Shown here: positions 25,523 to 33,825 of the stretch, in pieces
Layout: each line of letters begins with the position of its first letter
Position numbering within the stretch: position 1 is the first letter of the stretch
DNA from: Gammaproteobacteria bacterium
Lineage (GTDB): Bacteria; Pseudomonadota; Gammaproteobacteria; Pseudomonadales; Azotimanducaceae
DNA length: 64,000 bases
Reading direction: 5' to 3'
NCBI GenBank assembly: GCA_012960535.1
Contig: DUBB01000008.1
Coordinates: forward strand, 57,450 to 121,449
Position numbers and translations under genes: made by a program
The notes under the pieces: generated by a model
Databases searched by the model: none
Seen by the model: the letters and a program-made list of their open reading frames with translations, nothing else
What the model was told of the DNA's origin: nothing

Positions 25523-27079
25523 GTGGCTGAGCAAATCCCAGAGGATGATAAGACTGCACGTAAACCACTGACCAAACTGGTATTGGCCTCCTATTCTGCG
25601 CCGGCTACACCTTTAGCCCTTGTCGGTCTACCCATGGCGGTTTATCTGCCAGCGATATATGCGGACCCAGATGGTTTTGGGCTGGCTCTGGGAATGGTCG
25701 GCATTATTCTGACCCTGTCACGCTTTACCGACGTTGTTACAGATCCAATCATCGGATTCTTATCAGATCGGCTGAAGAGCCGCTGGGGAAGGCGCAAGCC
25801 GTTTGTCCTGGTTGGTACACCCATCTATGCTGCTGGAATCTGGTTGTTGTTTGTTCCTCCCATTGCTTTTACTGAAGTCACTTGGCTGGGTTTTGAGTTT
25901 AGTACCGGTTATCCCTATCTGTTTTGTATGGTTGCACTCACCTATCTGGGTTCGACAATTAAAGATCTCCCCTACATGGCATGGGGCGCTGAGCTTTCCA
26001 GAAATTATAACGAAAGAACTCTGGTGACTTCCTGGAGAGAAGGCTTTGCTGTTACCGGGGCATTGATTTCAGCCTTTACGCCCGCCCTTATTTTGTTTGC
26101 TGGTTACACTAAGCCAACCGATGCGGTTTATTTCCTGTCTGTCGCCATGTGCATAATCATGCCTATTGTCGTTTTGAATGCGTTATTGGTGGTGCCGGAG
26201 TATCCAGTGGTCATTACCGCCAAGAAGATACCCTTAAGAGACAGCCTGAAGCTGGTTTTTGCGAACAAGCCTTATGTCATGCTAGTGGTGATATTTGTCT
26301 TTTCCACCACCGGTGCAGCGATGACAAATAGTCTGAGCTTCTTTTTTGTCAAGCATCTGTTGCTAGCAGGTGATTTGTATGGTCTTTACCTGGCACCCTA
26401 TTTTGTATCCCAGATTGTGGCGATACCATTGTGGTTTGCGTTGTCCAGAAGAATAGGTAAACACAGAGCAACCATGGTGGCCATTGGCTGGTATGCGTTC
26501 TGGTCCTGTTTTATACCTTTGATTGCGATTGCGCCGGCAGCCTGGTTTACGTCCTTTGGTATTCCCGAAATGCTTTCTTTCCTGCCAGACCAGCAGCATC
26601 AGACGGTGGTAGACCGGTTTGCTGGAATGGATACCGGCAAGTTCCTGTTTTTTGTTCTGATCATGTGCCTGAAAGGTTCTGCAATCGGTGCTCTGGCGGC
26701 GCTTCCTGCCGCGATGGCCGCTGACGTGGTGGATGTTGATACCTTAACCACAGGAGAACAGAGAGCAGGGGCGTATTTTTCTATTTGGAGTATGACGCGG
26801 AAAGCATCCTATGCGATAGGAATCACAGTGGGTACAGGTTCTGCTGTATTCTTTGGGTTTGACTCCCTGGCTGACCCTATGGATACCACAAATACCACCC
26901 AATCCTTGGTAATGCTGGCCTGCCTGTATTCAGTTATTCCAGCCATGTTTAAATTTGTGGCCATGCCTTTGTTATGGAAATACCCCTTAACTGAAGAAAA
27001 ACTCGCAGAAATACAAGCAGGAATTAGTCAGTCTAAACCGGGCAGTTCCAGCTCAAATGGAGTCTCAGCTGATGCGTGA
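25523..27079 (+). CDS. GPH-family (MelB-like) sugar-cation symporter
   Basis: 518 residues, about 12 helices. GFLSDRLKSRWGRRKPFVLVG is the glycoside-pentoside-hexuronide:cation symporter motif between helices 2 and 3 (read as two blocks around residues 79-99). The start is GTG at 25523 with AGGAG upstream. Its length is somewhat above the family norm because of a long loop around residues 340-365. Its 3' end overlaps the convergent HAD phosphatase gene by 52 bases. The HAD neighbour, of the phosphoglucomutase-like type, supports a sugar-related role. Confidence 0.88.
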   Translation: MAEQIPEDDKTARKPLTKLVLASYSAPATPLALVGLPMAVYLPAIYADPDGFGLALGMVGIILTLSRFTDVVTDPIIGFLSDRLKSRWGRRKPFVLVGTPIYAAGIWLLFVPPIAFTEVTWLGFEFSTGYPYLFCMVALTYLGSTIKDLPYMAWGAELSRNYNERTLVTSWREGFAVTGALISAFTPALILFAGYTKPTDAVYFLSVAMCIIMPIVVLNALLVVPEYPVVITAKKIPLRDSLKLVFANKPYVMLVVIFVFSTTGAAMTNSLSFFFVKHLLLAGDLYGLYLAPYFVSQIVAIPLWFALSRRIGKHRATMVAIGWYAFWSCFIPLIAIAPAAWFTSFGIPEMLSFLPDQQHQTVVDRFAGMDTGKFLFFVLIMCLKGSAIGALAALPAAMAADVVDVDTLTTGEQRAGAYFSIWSMTRKASYAIGITVGTGSAVFFGFDSLADPMDTTNTTQSLVMLACLYSVIPAMFKFVAMPLLWKYPLTEEKLAEIQAGISQSKPGSSSSNGVSADA

Positions 27080-27720
27080 TGAATCAGCGCGTCATAACTA
27101 TCGATCACCCGGTCAGCCAGAAGTCGATCATCCTGATTCAGGTAAGGACTATTGATGCAAACCACCTTCATGCCGGCTGCCCTTGCTGCTATGAGCCCTG
27201 AAGGTGAATCTTCGAATGCCAGACACTGGCAGGGGTCAACGCCTAGCTGCCTGGCGCAGGCTAAAAAGATATCAGGCGAGGGTTTACTCTGGGCAATCTC
27301 ATCGCCGCAGACAATGACTTGAAATAGTGATTGCCAGTTCTTTTTTGACAGTTTCACCTCCATCAGCTGACGCGATGAACTGGTGGCGATACCTATTGTT
27401 AAACCCTTGATCGACTCCAGACTTCGCAGGTAAGATTCTGCACCGGATATAGGCTCTGCGTCAGGGAATAGTTCGCTCAAAACGAGTTGTCGACGTCTTA
27501 GAAATTCCGTCGGTGTCATTGGCAGGTCGTAATGATCGACAGTCATCTTCGCAGACACAGTGGCCTGCCTACCAATGATGGTACGCTTAAAGGCCATTGT
27601 GAAGGTCTTGGCAAACGGGTCCATAACACTTTGAGTCGCTATGCTGTAGAGAGGTTCTGTGTCGAGCAGGGTTCCGTCAAGGTCAAAGATGATAGCTGCT
27701 GGTTTGAATAATGCGCTCAT
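27028..27720 (-). CDS. HAD-superfamily hydrolase, beta-phosphoglucomutase/phosphatase-like
   Basis: 230 residues. Motif I is FDLDGTLLDT with nucleophile Asp13 and acid/base Asp15; motif II is ATSSS, motif III a lysine in SKPSPD, and motif IV EDSPSGL. A helical cap follows motif I. This is the beta-PGM/GPP-like subgroup that acts on sugar phosphates or similar small phosphoesters. It is coupled to the 74-residue gene upstream by an ATGA-type overlap at 27717-27720. Confidence 0.9.
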   Translation of the reverse strand: MSALFKPAAIIFDLDGTLLDTEPLYSIATQSVMDPFAKTFTMAFKRTIIGRQATVSAKMTVDHYDLPMTPTEFLRRRQLVLSELFPDAEPISGAESYLRSLESIKGLTIGIATSSSRQLMEVKLSKKNWQSLFQVIVCGDEIAQSKPSPDIFLACARQLGVDPCQCLAFEDSPSGLIAARAAGMKVVCINSPYLNQDDRLLADRVIDSYDALIHHASAETPFELELPGLD

Positions 27721-27941
27721 GATAAATTTAGCTCCAGTAAGAATTCTTCTGTTAGAGATTCCATCAGCTTGTGGGGTATTATTTGCTTATATTGTTGGAT
27801 GGTCTCTACGGCTTGTTCGGATAAGTTCATAGCGGAAAACAAAAGTGCTGGAGTCAGATTCGGTGGCTGTGCTCGATCTACCATGATACGGGTGAATAGG
27901 TATGCCATGGCATCATATTTTGAAAGTTTTTTTGAGGGCAT
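27717..27941 (-). CDS. Small hypothetical protein, 74 residues
   Basis: A short helical, soluble protein of no family that I recognise. It starts at ATG 27941 and its stop overlaps the ATG of the HAD gene by four bases, which strongly suggests translational coupling and a shared function or regulation. The N-terminus is basic (PSKKLSKYD) and the C-terminus acidic (TEEFLLELNLS). No DNA-binding or catalytic motif was found. It is at the start of the minus-strand unit with the HAD phosphatase. Confidence 0.6.
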   Translation of the reverse strand: MPSKKLSKYDAMAYLFTRIMVDRAQPPNLTPALLFSAMNLSEQAVETIQQYKQIIPHKLMESLTEEFLLELNLS

Positions 27942-28259
27942 GGTTTTACCGAAGTCGAGAGCGTTATGTCTGTTAAAAGAATAACATTAAATCCAGGGAT
28001 AATTTTTGGGAAATTGCGGTCTATAGGGGGCATGGCAAGCTCACGCCAGATTAGCCATTGAAATTATTGCAGGGTTTAAAATAAAGGGCGTTAGCATCGG
28101 CGAGCTCTAGGGTTAGTAGTCTGGAAATAGCAGGCCTGAAATTATCAGCAAGGGTGTCTGAGTGGTGCGCCACTATAATCCCTCAGTTCTTTAAACGCAT
28201 CACCCAGGTTTTCTGGCTGAGGGTGTTGTGATTTTTTATGTAATTGGAGATCAGAAAAA
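27942..28259. other. Divergent intergenic region before the Gld-like operon
   Basis: A 318-base spacer between the small gene (minus) and gldA-like (plus). It contains a terminator-like hairpin near its 3' end, listed separately. No gene or clear promoter hexamers were identified. Confidence 0.4.
28197..28237 (+). terminator. Terminator-like hairpin upstream of the gldA-like gene (possible attenuator)
   Basis: CCAG and CTGG can pair around a GTTTT loop, and CACCC with GGGTG (28221-28225) as an outer stem; a run of six T follows (28232-28237). It ends only ~22 bases before the GTG at 28260, so it would act as an attenuator if transcription starts upstream of it. The stem is imperfect, so confidence is low. 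Confidence 0.35.
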
Positions 28260-29195
28260 GTGATAAGAGTGAGTAACTTAGAAAAACGGTTTGGTCCGGT
28301 GGCCGCTGTTCGGGACATTTCCTTTGAAGTTCAGGCAGGGGAGGTTCTGGGCTTTTTAGGACCGAATGGAGCGGGTAAATCGACCACCATGAAAATGCTA
28401 ACGGGGTTTATAAAGCCCACATCGGGTGAGATAGAAGTGTGTGGGTCTGATGTCCTGCTCGAGCCAAAAAGAGCACAACGCAGCATAGGCTACTTGCCCG
28501 AAGGCGCTCCCTGTTATGAGGAGATGACACCGAGGCGGTTTTTAAGATTCATAGCCGAAATAAGAGGCTTTCGCGGTGTTCAGTTAGACTATTGCGTTGA
28601 CGAGGTAGTATCAAAACTGTCTCTTCAGGAGGTGCTGGACCAGAAAATAGAAACACTGTCAAAAGGCTTCAAGCGACGGGTAGGCCTCGCTCAGGCTATA
28701 TTGCATGATCCCGAAGTGCTGATTCTAGACGAACCGACTGATGGCCTTGATCCGAATCAAAAGCATCATGTAAGAGAAATGATTAGCGGTCTCTCTGAGA
28801 CTAAAATAGTCATCATTTCGACTCATATTCTCGAAGAAGTATCTGCCGTCTGTTCAAGGGCTATTATCATTGCCGACGGCAGAGTCGTGCTGGATGGTAC
28901 GCCGGAGTCGCTGGAAGCAAGATCGAGATACTACCAGTCGGTTGTGATTGACCTGGATCAAAGCCGGCAAGCTGACCTTAAGACAGCCCTTACAGGGCTT
29001 GCTGAAGTTGCGACGGTGGAGAATGATGCCCGTGGCAGGTTGATTGTTTTTCCAGTTCAGCAGGACAATCAATTGCTAAGCGTTGTAAACCAGCTATTGC
29101 AGCAGGGGTCCTGGCAGGTCGATATGATTTATCAGCAACAGGGTCAGTTAGACGAAGTGTTCAGGTCTGTGACAGGGGGTGACACCCATGGATAA
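28260..29195 (+). CDS. ABC transporter ATP-binding protein, GldA-like
   Basis: 311 residues. Walker A is GPNGAGKST (~35-43); the signature region reads LSKGFKRRVGLAQAIL and Walker B is VLILDEPTDGLDP. The segment GYLPEGAPCYEEMTP is the Q-loop form typical of GldA/NosF-like ATPases. The C-terminal ~90 residues form the usual accessory domain. The start is GTG 28260. Its stop overlaps the permease start. It powers the downstream GldF-like permease; the substrate is unknown. Confidence 0.92.
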   Translation: MIRVSNLEKRFGPVAAVRDISFEVQAGEVLGFLGPNGAGKSTTMKMLTGFIKPTSGEIEVCGSDVLLEPKRAQRSIGYLPEGAPCYEEMTPRRFLRFIAEIRGFRGVQLDYCVDEVVSKLSLQEVLDQKIETLSKGFKRRVGLAQAILHDPEVLILDEPTDGLDPNQKHHVREMISGLSETKIVIISTHILEEVSAVCSRAIIIADGRVVLDGTPESLEARSRYYQSVVIDLDQSRQADLKTALTGLAEVATVENDARGRLIVFPVQQDNQLLSVVNQLLQQGSWQVDMIYQQQGQLDEVFRSVTGGDTHG

Positions 29196-29922
29196 TCTGT
29201 TAATCCTATATAAACGGGAATTTCAAAGTTATTTTTCAACGCCGTTGGCCTATGTGTTTATACTGGTTTTTCTGGTGCTGTCCGGGGTGTTCACTTTTTA
29301 TCTGGGCAATTTCTATGAACGGGGCCAGGCTGATCTGGCTCCCTTCTTCAATTTCCATCCCTGGCTGTACTTGTTTCTGGTGCCAGCAGTCTCTATGAGG
29401 CTGTGGGCGGAGGAACGGAAATCTGGTTCAATCGAGCTGTTGTTAACTTTACCGGTTAGCCAGTTCAATGCTGTTGCCGGGAAGTTCCTGGCAGCCTGGT
29501 CGTTTACCGGTATTTCTCTGATTGGCACCTTTCCGTTGTGGATTACAGTTAATTATCTGGGTGACCCTGATAATGGGGTTATTTTTGCAAGTTATATTGG
29601 CAGTTGGTTCATGGCGGGTGGCTTTCTGGCGATCGGATCCTGTACCTCTGCGCTCAGTAAGAGCCAGATTATTGCGTTTATTACCTGTGGCTGTATTTGC
29701 TTGCTTTTTGTTCTTGCTGGATTCCCTCTGGTACTTGCAGCATTTCAGTCCTGGCTACCGCAAGTGTTGCTGGATACCATTGCCAGCTTGAGTTTTTTAA
29801 CCCATTTTACTGCGATTTCGAAGGGTGTACTGTCGCTTCAGGACTTTCTCTATTTCGTATCTATGATTTTGTTATGGTTGCTGCTGACCTCAGCAGTGAT
29901 CGATGCGAAGCAAGCGGATTAA
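29188..29922 (+). CDS. ABC-2 type permease, GldF-like
   Basis: 244 residues from ATG 29188, which overlaps the end of the ATPase gene by eight bases and has GGGGGTGA upstream; an in-frame GTG nine bases earlier is possible. It has about six membrane helices and the N-terminal FKREFQSYFSTPLAY-like segment of the family (here YKREFQSYFSTPLAYVF). MRLWAEERKSGSIELLLTLP is the conserved coupling region. In Bacteroidetes the homologue works in gliding motility, but in proteobacteria the role is not established. Confidence 0.9.
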   Translation: MDNLLILYKREFQSYFSTPLAYVFILVFLVLSGVFTFYLGNFYERGQADLAPFFNFHPWLYLFLVPAVSMRLWAEERKSGSIELLLTLPVSQFNAVAGKFLAAWSFTGISLIGTFPLWITVNYLGDPDNGVIFASYIGSWFMAGGFLAIGSCTSALSKSQIIAFITCGCICLLFVLAGFPLVLAAFQSWLPQVLLDTIASLSFLTHFTAISKGVLSLQDFLYFVSMILLWLLLTSAVIDAKQAD

Positions 29923-29934
29923 GAGGAAAAACCT

Positions 29935-31800
29935 GTGAAAAAATATCTAAATTCAGTTTCCAGTGTCGTCTTTATCCTGTGCGGCTTTCTCGTGTTCAGT
30001 GTTTTTAATAACACTTTTTTCCATAATGTACGGTTGGACTTAACTGAAAATAAATTGTTCACCCTGGCTGAAGGCAGCCGGGAAATTGTGGCGGCCCTGG
30101 ACGAACCGATCCATCTGTATTTTTTCTTTTCGGAGAAGGCAAGCGCTGATCTGACCTCACTACGAACCTATGCGGATCGAGTAGCTTCACTGTTGGAGGA
30201 ATATGCGCTGCTCAGCAATGGGAAGATCCAACTGAGCCGGGTGAACCCTGAACCTTTTTCGGAACAGGAAGACCAGGCAGCGGCTTTTGGCCTTCAGGCT
30301 ATACCGGTTTCAGCCAGTGGAGATGAACTTTATTTTGGTTTAGCGGGCACCAACGCGCTGGATCAAGTTGAAATCATCAGCTTTTTTCAACCTGATAAGG
30401 AGGAATTCCTGGAATATGAGGTCAGTAAAATGATCTATGGCCTGAACACAACAGGAAAACCCAGAGTTGGTCTGCTGTCGTCATTACCGGTGCGTAGCAG
30501 CGTCGACCCGAATACCTTTCAGCCTTCCCCGGGCTGGGTTGCCACTAGTCAGTTGGATTCCTTTTTCGAAGTCATTGAAATTGAAGCTACGGCTGATGCT
30601 TTGCAGGAAGATCTGGAACTGCTGATTTTGTTGCACCCGAAGAACCTGACCGAAGCGATGCAGCATTCCATAGACCAATACCTGATGAAAGGGGGTAAGT
30701 TGCTTGCCTTTATCGATCCGCTGGCAGAGATGGATCGGCCAGCCCAGGCTAATCCGATGATGCCGGTGCTACCCCAGGGACAATCATCAGATTTGAACTG
30801 GCTGACGCAAGCCTGGGGTGTCACGCTTCGATCATCGGTGGTTCTGGGTGATTCGCAAAATGCTTTGACCGTAAGTAGTGCTTCTGGCATGCCGGTCAGG
30901 CATATGGCAATACTCGGATTGGGCCCGGCTGCATTACGAGCAGATGATGTCATCACCGCTGGTCTGGAGAGCCTGAATTTCTCTACAGCCGGTATTCTGG
31001 ATATCGACCAATCCAAGGATGTGGTAGTGACACCGCTGATAATGTCCAGCGAGTTTTCGGGTCCTCTGGATGCTGTTCAGTTTCAATTCCTCAGAGATCC
31101 CTCTGATTTACAAAAAAGTCTGAATGTCACAGGCCAGGCATATCCAATTGCTGTACGATTCAGTGGACCTGCGCGATCATCGTTTGCTGTTGAAGATGAA
31201 GCTGTTGAGCAGACTGACAGTACAGACTCGGTTGATCATACAGATGATCTCAATTTTATTCTGGTTGCGGACACAGACGTTCTTTCTGATCGTTTGTGGG
31301 TGCAAGTACAGAATTTCTTTGGCCAGGAGATTGCCTCGCCCTGGGCAGATAATGGTGATTTTCTGGTCAATGCTGTCGATAATCTGGGTGGTAGTGCTGC
31401 CTTGATCAGTGTTCGTAGCCGAGGCCGGTTTACCCGCCCGTTTGAGGCTGTGCAAAGTATCCGCAGGCAGGCGGAAGCAAAATACCTTGCGAGCGCAGAA
31501 GCCTTGCAGCTGCGCCTGACTGAAACTGAAAGGAAACTGAGCGAATTACAGTCATCGAAAGTAGATGACATGAGCTTGAGCCTGTCTCCTGAAGAAGAAA
31601 GTGCCTTATTGCAGTTTCAGCAAGAAAAACTGGTGATTCGTAAACAACTCCGCGACGTTCGGCACCAACTGGATAAGGATATTGAACAGCTTGGCACAAC
31701 ACTGAAATTCCTCAATATAGCGTTAGTGCCGATTTTACTGACCCTGCTGCTGCTTGGCATTAACCTCATGCGGGCCAGAGCAGAGGAGATTAGTTCATGA
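29935..31800 (+). CDS. GldG-like ABC-transporter auxiliary protein
   Basis: 621 residues starting at GTG 29935 after GAGGA. One N-terminal membrane helix (~8-28) and one near the C-terminus (~592-614) enclose a large extracytoplasmic region of the GldG/ABC-type auxiliary family (DLTENKLFTLAEGSREI, PIHLYFFFS). Residues ~520-580 form a likely coiled coil (LRLTETERKLSELQSS, repeated in the following 30 residues). It is part of a four-gene unit and probably binds or gates the substrate of the GldA/GldF transporter. Confidence 0.88.
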   Translation: MKKYLNSVSSVVFILCGFLVFSVFNNTFFHNVRLDLTENKLFTLAEGSREIVAALDEPIHLYFFFSEKASADLTSLRTYADRVASLLEEYALLSNGKIQLSRVNPEPFSEQEDQAAAFGLQAIPVSASGDELYFGLAGTNALDQVEIISFFQPDKEEFLEYEVSKMIYGLNTTGKPRVGLLSSLPVRSSVDPNTFQPSPGWVATSQLDSFFEVIEIEATADALQEDLELLILLHPKNLTEAMQHSIDQYLMKGGKLLAFIDPLAEMDRPAQANPMMPVLPQGQSSDLNWLTQAWGVTLRSSVVLGDSQNALTVSSASGMPVRHMAILGLGPAALRADDVITAGLESLNFSTAGILDIDQSKDVVVTPLIMSSEFSGPLDAVQFQFLRDPSDLQKSLNVTGQAYPIAVRFSGPARSSFAVEDEAVEQTDSTDSVDHTDDLNFILVADTDVLSDRLWVQVQNFFGQEIASPWADNGDFLVNAVDNLGGSAALISVRSRGRFTRPFEAVQSIRRQAEAKYLASAEALQLRLTETERKLSELQSSKVDDMSLSLSPEEESALLQFQQEKLVIRKQLRDVRHQLDKDIEQLGTTLKFLNIALVPILLTLLLLGINLMRARAEEISS

Positions 31801-32768
31801 CCGGGCGTAGACTATGGCTTGGTGCTCTTATTCTCGGCGTCATGCTGGTCGCTGTCTGGCAGCATTATCAGACGAGCGGATCTCGGCCGGCGGCACTGGC
31901 GCTGTTTCCCGAGTTATCTACCCATCTTGCAGGACTCAGCTCGATACAGGTGCAATCTCAAGCTGATAAGGTGACTTTATTGCGTCAGGAAGATGGCTGG
32001 GTAGTGGCTGAGCGCGACCACTATCGAGCAGATTTTTCTAAGATTAATTCGCTCGTGGAAGCCCTGGCCAAGGCCAGGCTCGTTGAAAGCAAGACTGCAA
32101 AACCAGCCAATCACGCCATCCTGGGGCTGGCTGGACTGTCCACACAGACCAGTCATGCTAGAAGAGTCAGTGGCGTTAGCGGAGACTATGAATTTTCAAT
32201 TCTGGTTGGGAATAAATCTGACCTGCGAGAGGCAAACTTTGTTCGCCGGGAGTCAGAAGACCAGGTCTGGCTAACTGATGTGGTTCTGGACCCTGATAGC
32301 GAAGCTCAAATGTGGTTGGATGCGACGATTATCAATGTCGAGGAAAGTCTTATTCTGGAGGTGGAATTTTTTAGCGCTCAGGGCGAAAGCACCTTACGAG
32401 CATTCAAGGCCGAAACAGCAGAGAACTGGCAGCTTGCCGGTGCTCATGAGGGATTACCCTTGAAATACTCAACCATTGTTAACGCCTTGGGGCGGGCCCT
32501 GACCAATGTGCGCCTGGTCGATGTGGCTGTGCATGACCCGGTTCGATGGAAGGATAAGCGCGCTGTGACATTTGGATTGACCGAGCAGCGAGTGGTTGCT
32601 GTTTCAGTAGCCGATATCCAGGAACAATACTGGCTCAGGGTAGAGGACAGTGATGGCTTGCCCGATCAGGCAAGGTGGGATTACCGGGTCGAGCGGTATG
32701 TCTTTGACGAGTTCACTAAAACAGCAGAAGACTTTCTTCAAGAAGCCGATGAATTGGTACAGGACTGA
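31797..32768 (+). CDS. DUF4340-family protein
   Basis: 323 residues with one N-terminal membrane anchor (~6-22) and a beta-rich extracytoplasmic part. The pattern VTLLRQEDGWVVAERDHYRAD is typical of DUF4340, which commonly follows gldG-like genes. Its ATG overlaps the GldG-like stop (ATGA at 31797-31800), so it is translationally coupled and probably part of the same complex. Molecular function is unknown. Confidence 0.85.
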   Translation: MTGRRLWLGALILGVMLVAVWQHYQTSGSRPAALALFPELSTHLAGLSSIQVQSQADKVTLLRQEDGWVVAERDHYRADFSKINSLVEALAKARLVESKTAKPANHAILGLAGLSTQTSHARRVSGVSGDYEFSILVGNKSDLREANFVRRESEDQVWLTDVVLDPDSEAQMWLDATIINVEESLILEVEFFSAQGESTLRAFKAETAENWQLAGAHEGLPLKYSTIVNALGRALTNVRLVDVAVHDPVRWKDKRAVTFGLTEQRVVAVSVADIQEQYWLRVEDSDGLPDQARWDYRVERYVFDEFTKTAEDFLQEADELVQD

Positions 32769-32777
32769 GGTATTAAG

Positions 32778-33557
32778 ATGTATGAATTTCTTAACATGGA
32801 TCGTAACGGCCCGGTTGTAACGGTGACTCTGAATCGACCTGAAGCGCTTAATGCCCTCAATAGAGAAATCATGAGTGAAATCGAAGCGGCTTCGAGATCA
32901 TTTCTGCAGGACGAAGCACTGGTCGTCGTTTTTAAGGGAGCAGGCAGACATTTCAGTGCAGGCGCAGATCTTAAACAGGTTGCCGAGCGGGATGTTCCCC
33001 TGGTCCAGCGAAGGCGAGATGCTGCGCTTGGGTCAAGAATGATCAAGGCTATTCAGGCGATACCACAGGTCACTATAGCGGCGATTCAGGGTGCAGCCCT
33101 GGGCGGCGGCGCTTGTATACCTACGGCCTGCGATTTCCGGATTGGTGCGGATAATTGCTATTGTGGATATCCGGAAGTGAATCTGGGAATGAACCTGATG
33201 TGGCATGCCGTGCCGCTTTGTGTACAGCTAGTGGGTATTGCCAGGGCAAAACGAATGATAATGCTGGGCGAAAAAATCCCTGCCGATACTTTGTATAACT
33301 GGGGATTTTTGGATGAACTGGTGACCAGGGAGGAATTACCGTCAGCCACGACTGCTATGGCAAAGCGTTATGCTGATCAGCCACCAGTGGCAGTACAGAT
33401 GATTAAGCAGAGCATCAATCAGTATTGCAGTGTGTTAGATAGTGCGGTTATGCATATGGATGCAGACCAGAATTTGTTGACCGCCGGCACCGAAGATCGG
33501 CGCGAGGGAGTCAATGCTTTCTTTGAGGGTCGAAAGGCCCGTTATACTGGCGATTAA
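32778..33557 (+). CDS. Enoyl-CoA hydratase/isomerase family protein
   Basis: 259 residues, crotonase fold. Visible motifs: FSAGADLKQ (oxyanion hole, ~54-62) and IQGAALGGGACIPTACDFRI (second oxyanion-hole helix). The position of the second acidic residue is filled by Glu in YPEVNLGM. The enzyme would hydrate or isomerise an acyl-CoA. It starts 10 bases after the DUF4340 gene, so may be co-transcribed although unrelated in function. Confidence 0.9.
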   Translation: MYEFLNMDRNGPVVTVTLNRPEALNALNREIMSEIEAASRSFLQDEALVVVFKGAGRHFSAGADLKQVAERDVPLVQRRRDAALGSRMIKAIQAIPQVTIAAIQGAALGGGACIPTACDFRIGADNCYCGYPEVNLGMNLMWHAVPLCVQLVGIARAKRMIMLGEKIPADTLYNWGFLDELVTREELPSATTAMAKRYADQPPVAVQMIKQSINQYCSVLDSAVMHMDADQNLLTAGTEDRREGVNAFFEGRKARYTGD

Positions 33558-33586
33558 GTTAATTAAGCCAACAGGCCTTGGCAGTA

Positions 33587-33814
33587 TCAGTCTCCGGTGT
33601 CGAGAATAGCGAGGTCCTGGCCTTCCTGGATCTGGTCTCCTTCGCTAACCAGTATCTCTTTTATGATGCCTTTCTCGGGGGATTCAACCGGAATTTCCAT
33701 CTTCATGGATTCCAATATCAGGATCACATCTTCTTCTTCCGTTGCGGTACCTGCTGCAGCTTCAATTTTCCAGACGTTACCAGTAATTTCTGATTCTATT
33801 GTTACGAGGGCCAT
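33587..33814 (-). CDS. Stand-alone biotin carboxyl carrier (biotinyl-domain) protein
   Basis: 75 residues, just one biotinyl/lipoyl barrel. The biotinylation motif ESMKMEIPV places the modified lysine at Lys38, and the flanking glycine and valine spacing is typical. Such minimal carriers serve acyl-CoA carboxylases or similar multisubunit enzymes, but no carboxylase or biotin-carboxylase gene lies nearby. It is 11 bases downstream of the zinc alcohol dehydrogenase on the same strand, and convergent with the enoyl-CoA hydratase. Confidence 0.9.
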   Translation of the reverse strand: MALVTIESEITGNVWKIEAAAGTATEEEDVILILESMKMEIPVESPEKGIIKEILVSEGDQIQEGQDLAILDTGD

Positions 33815-33825
33815 GGGTAATACTC

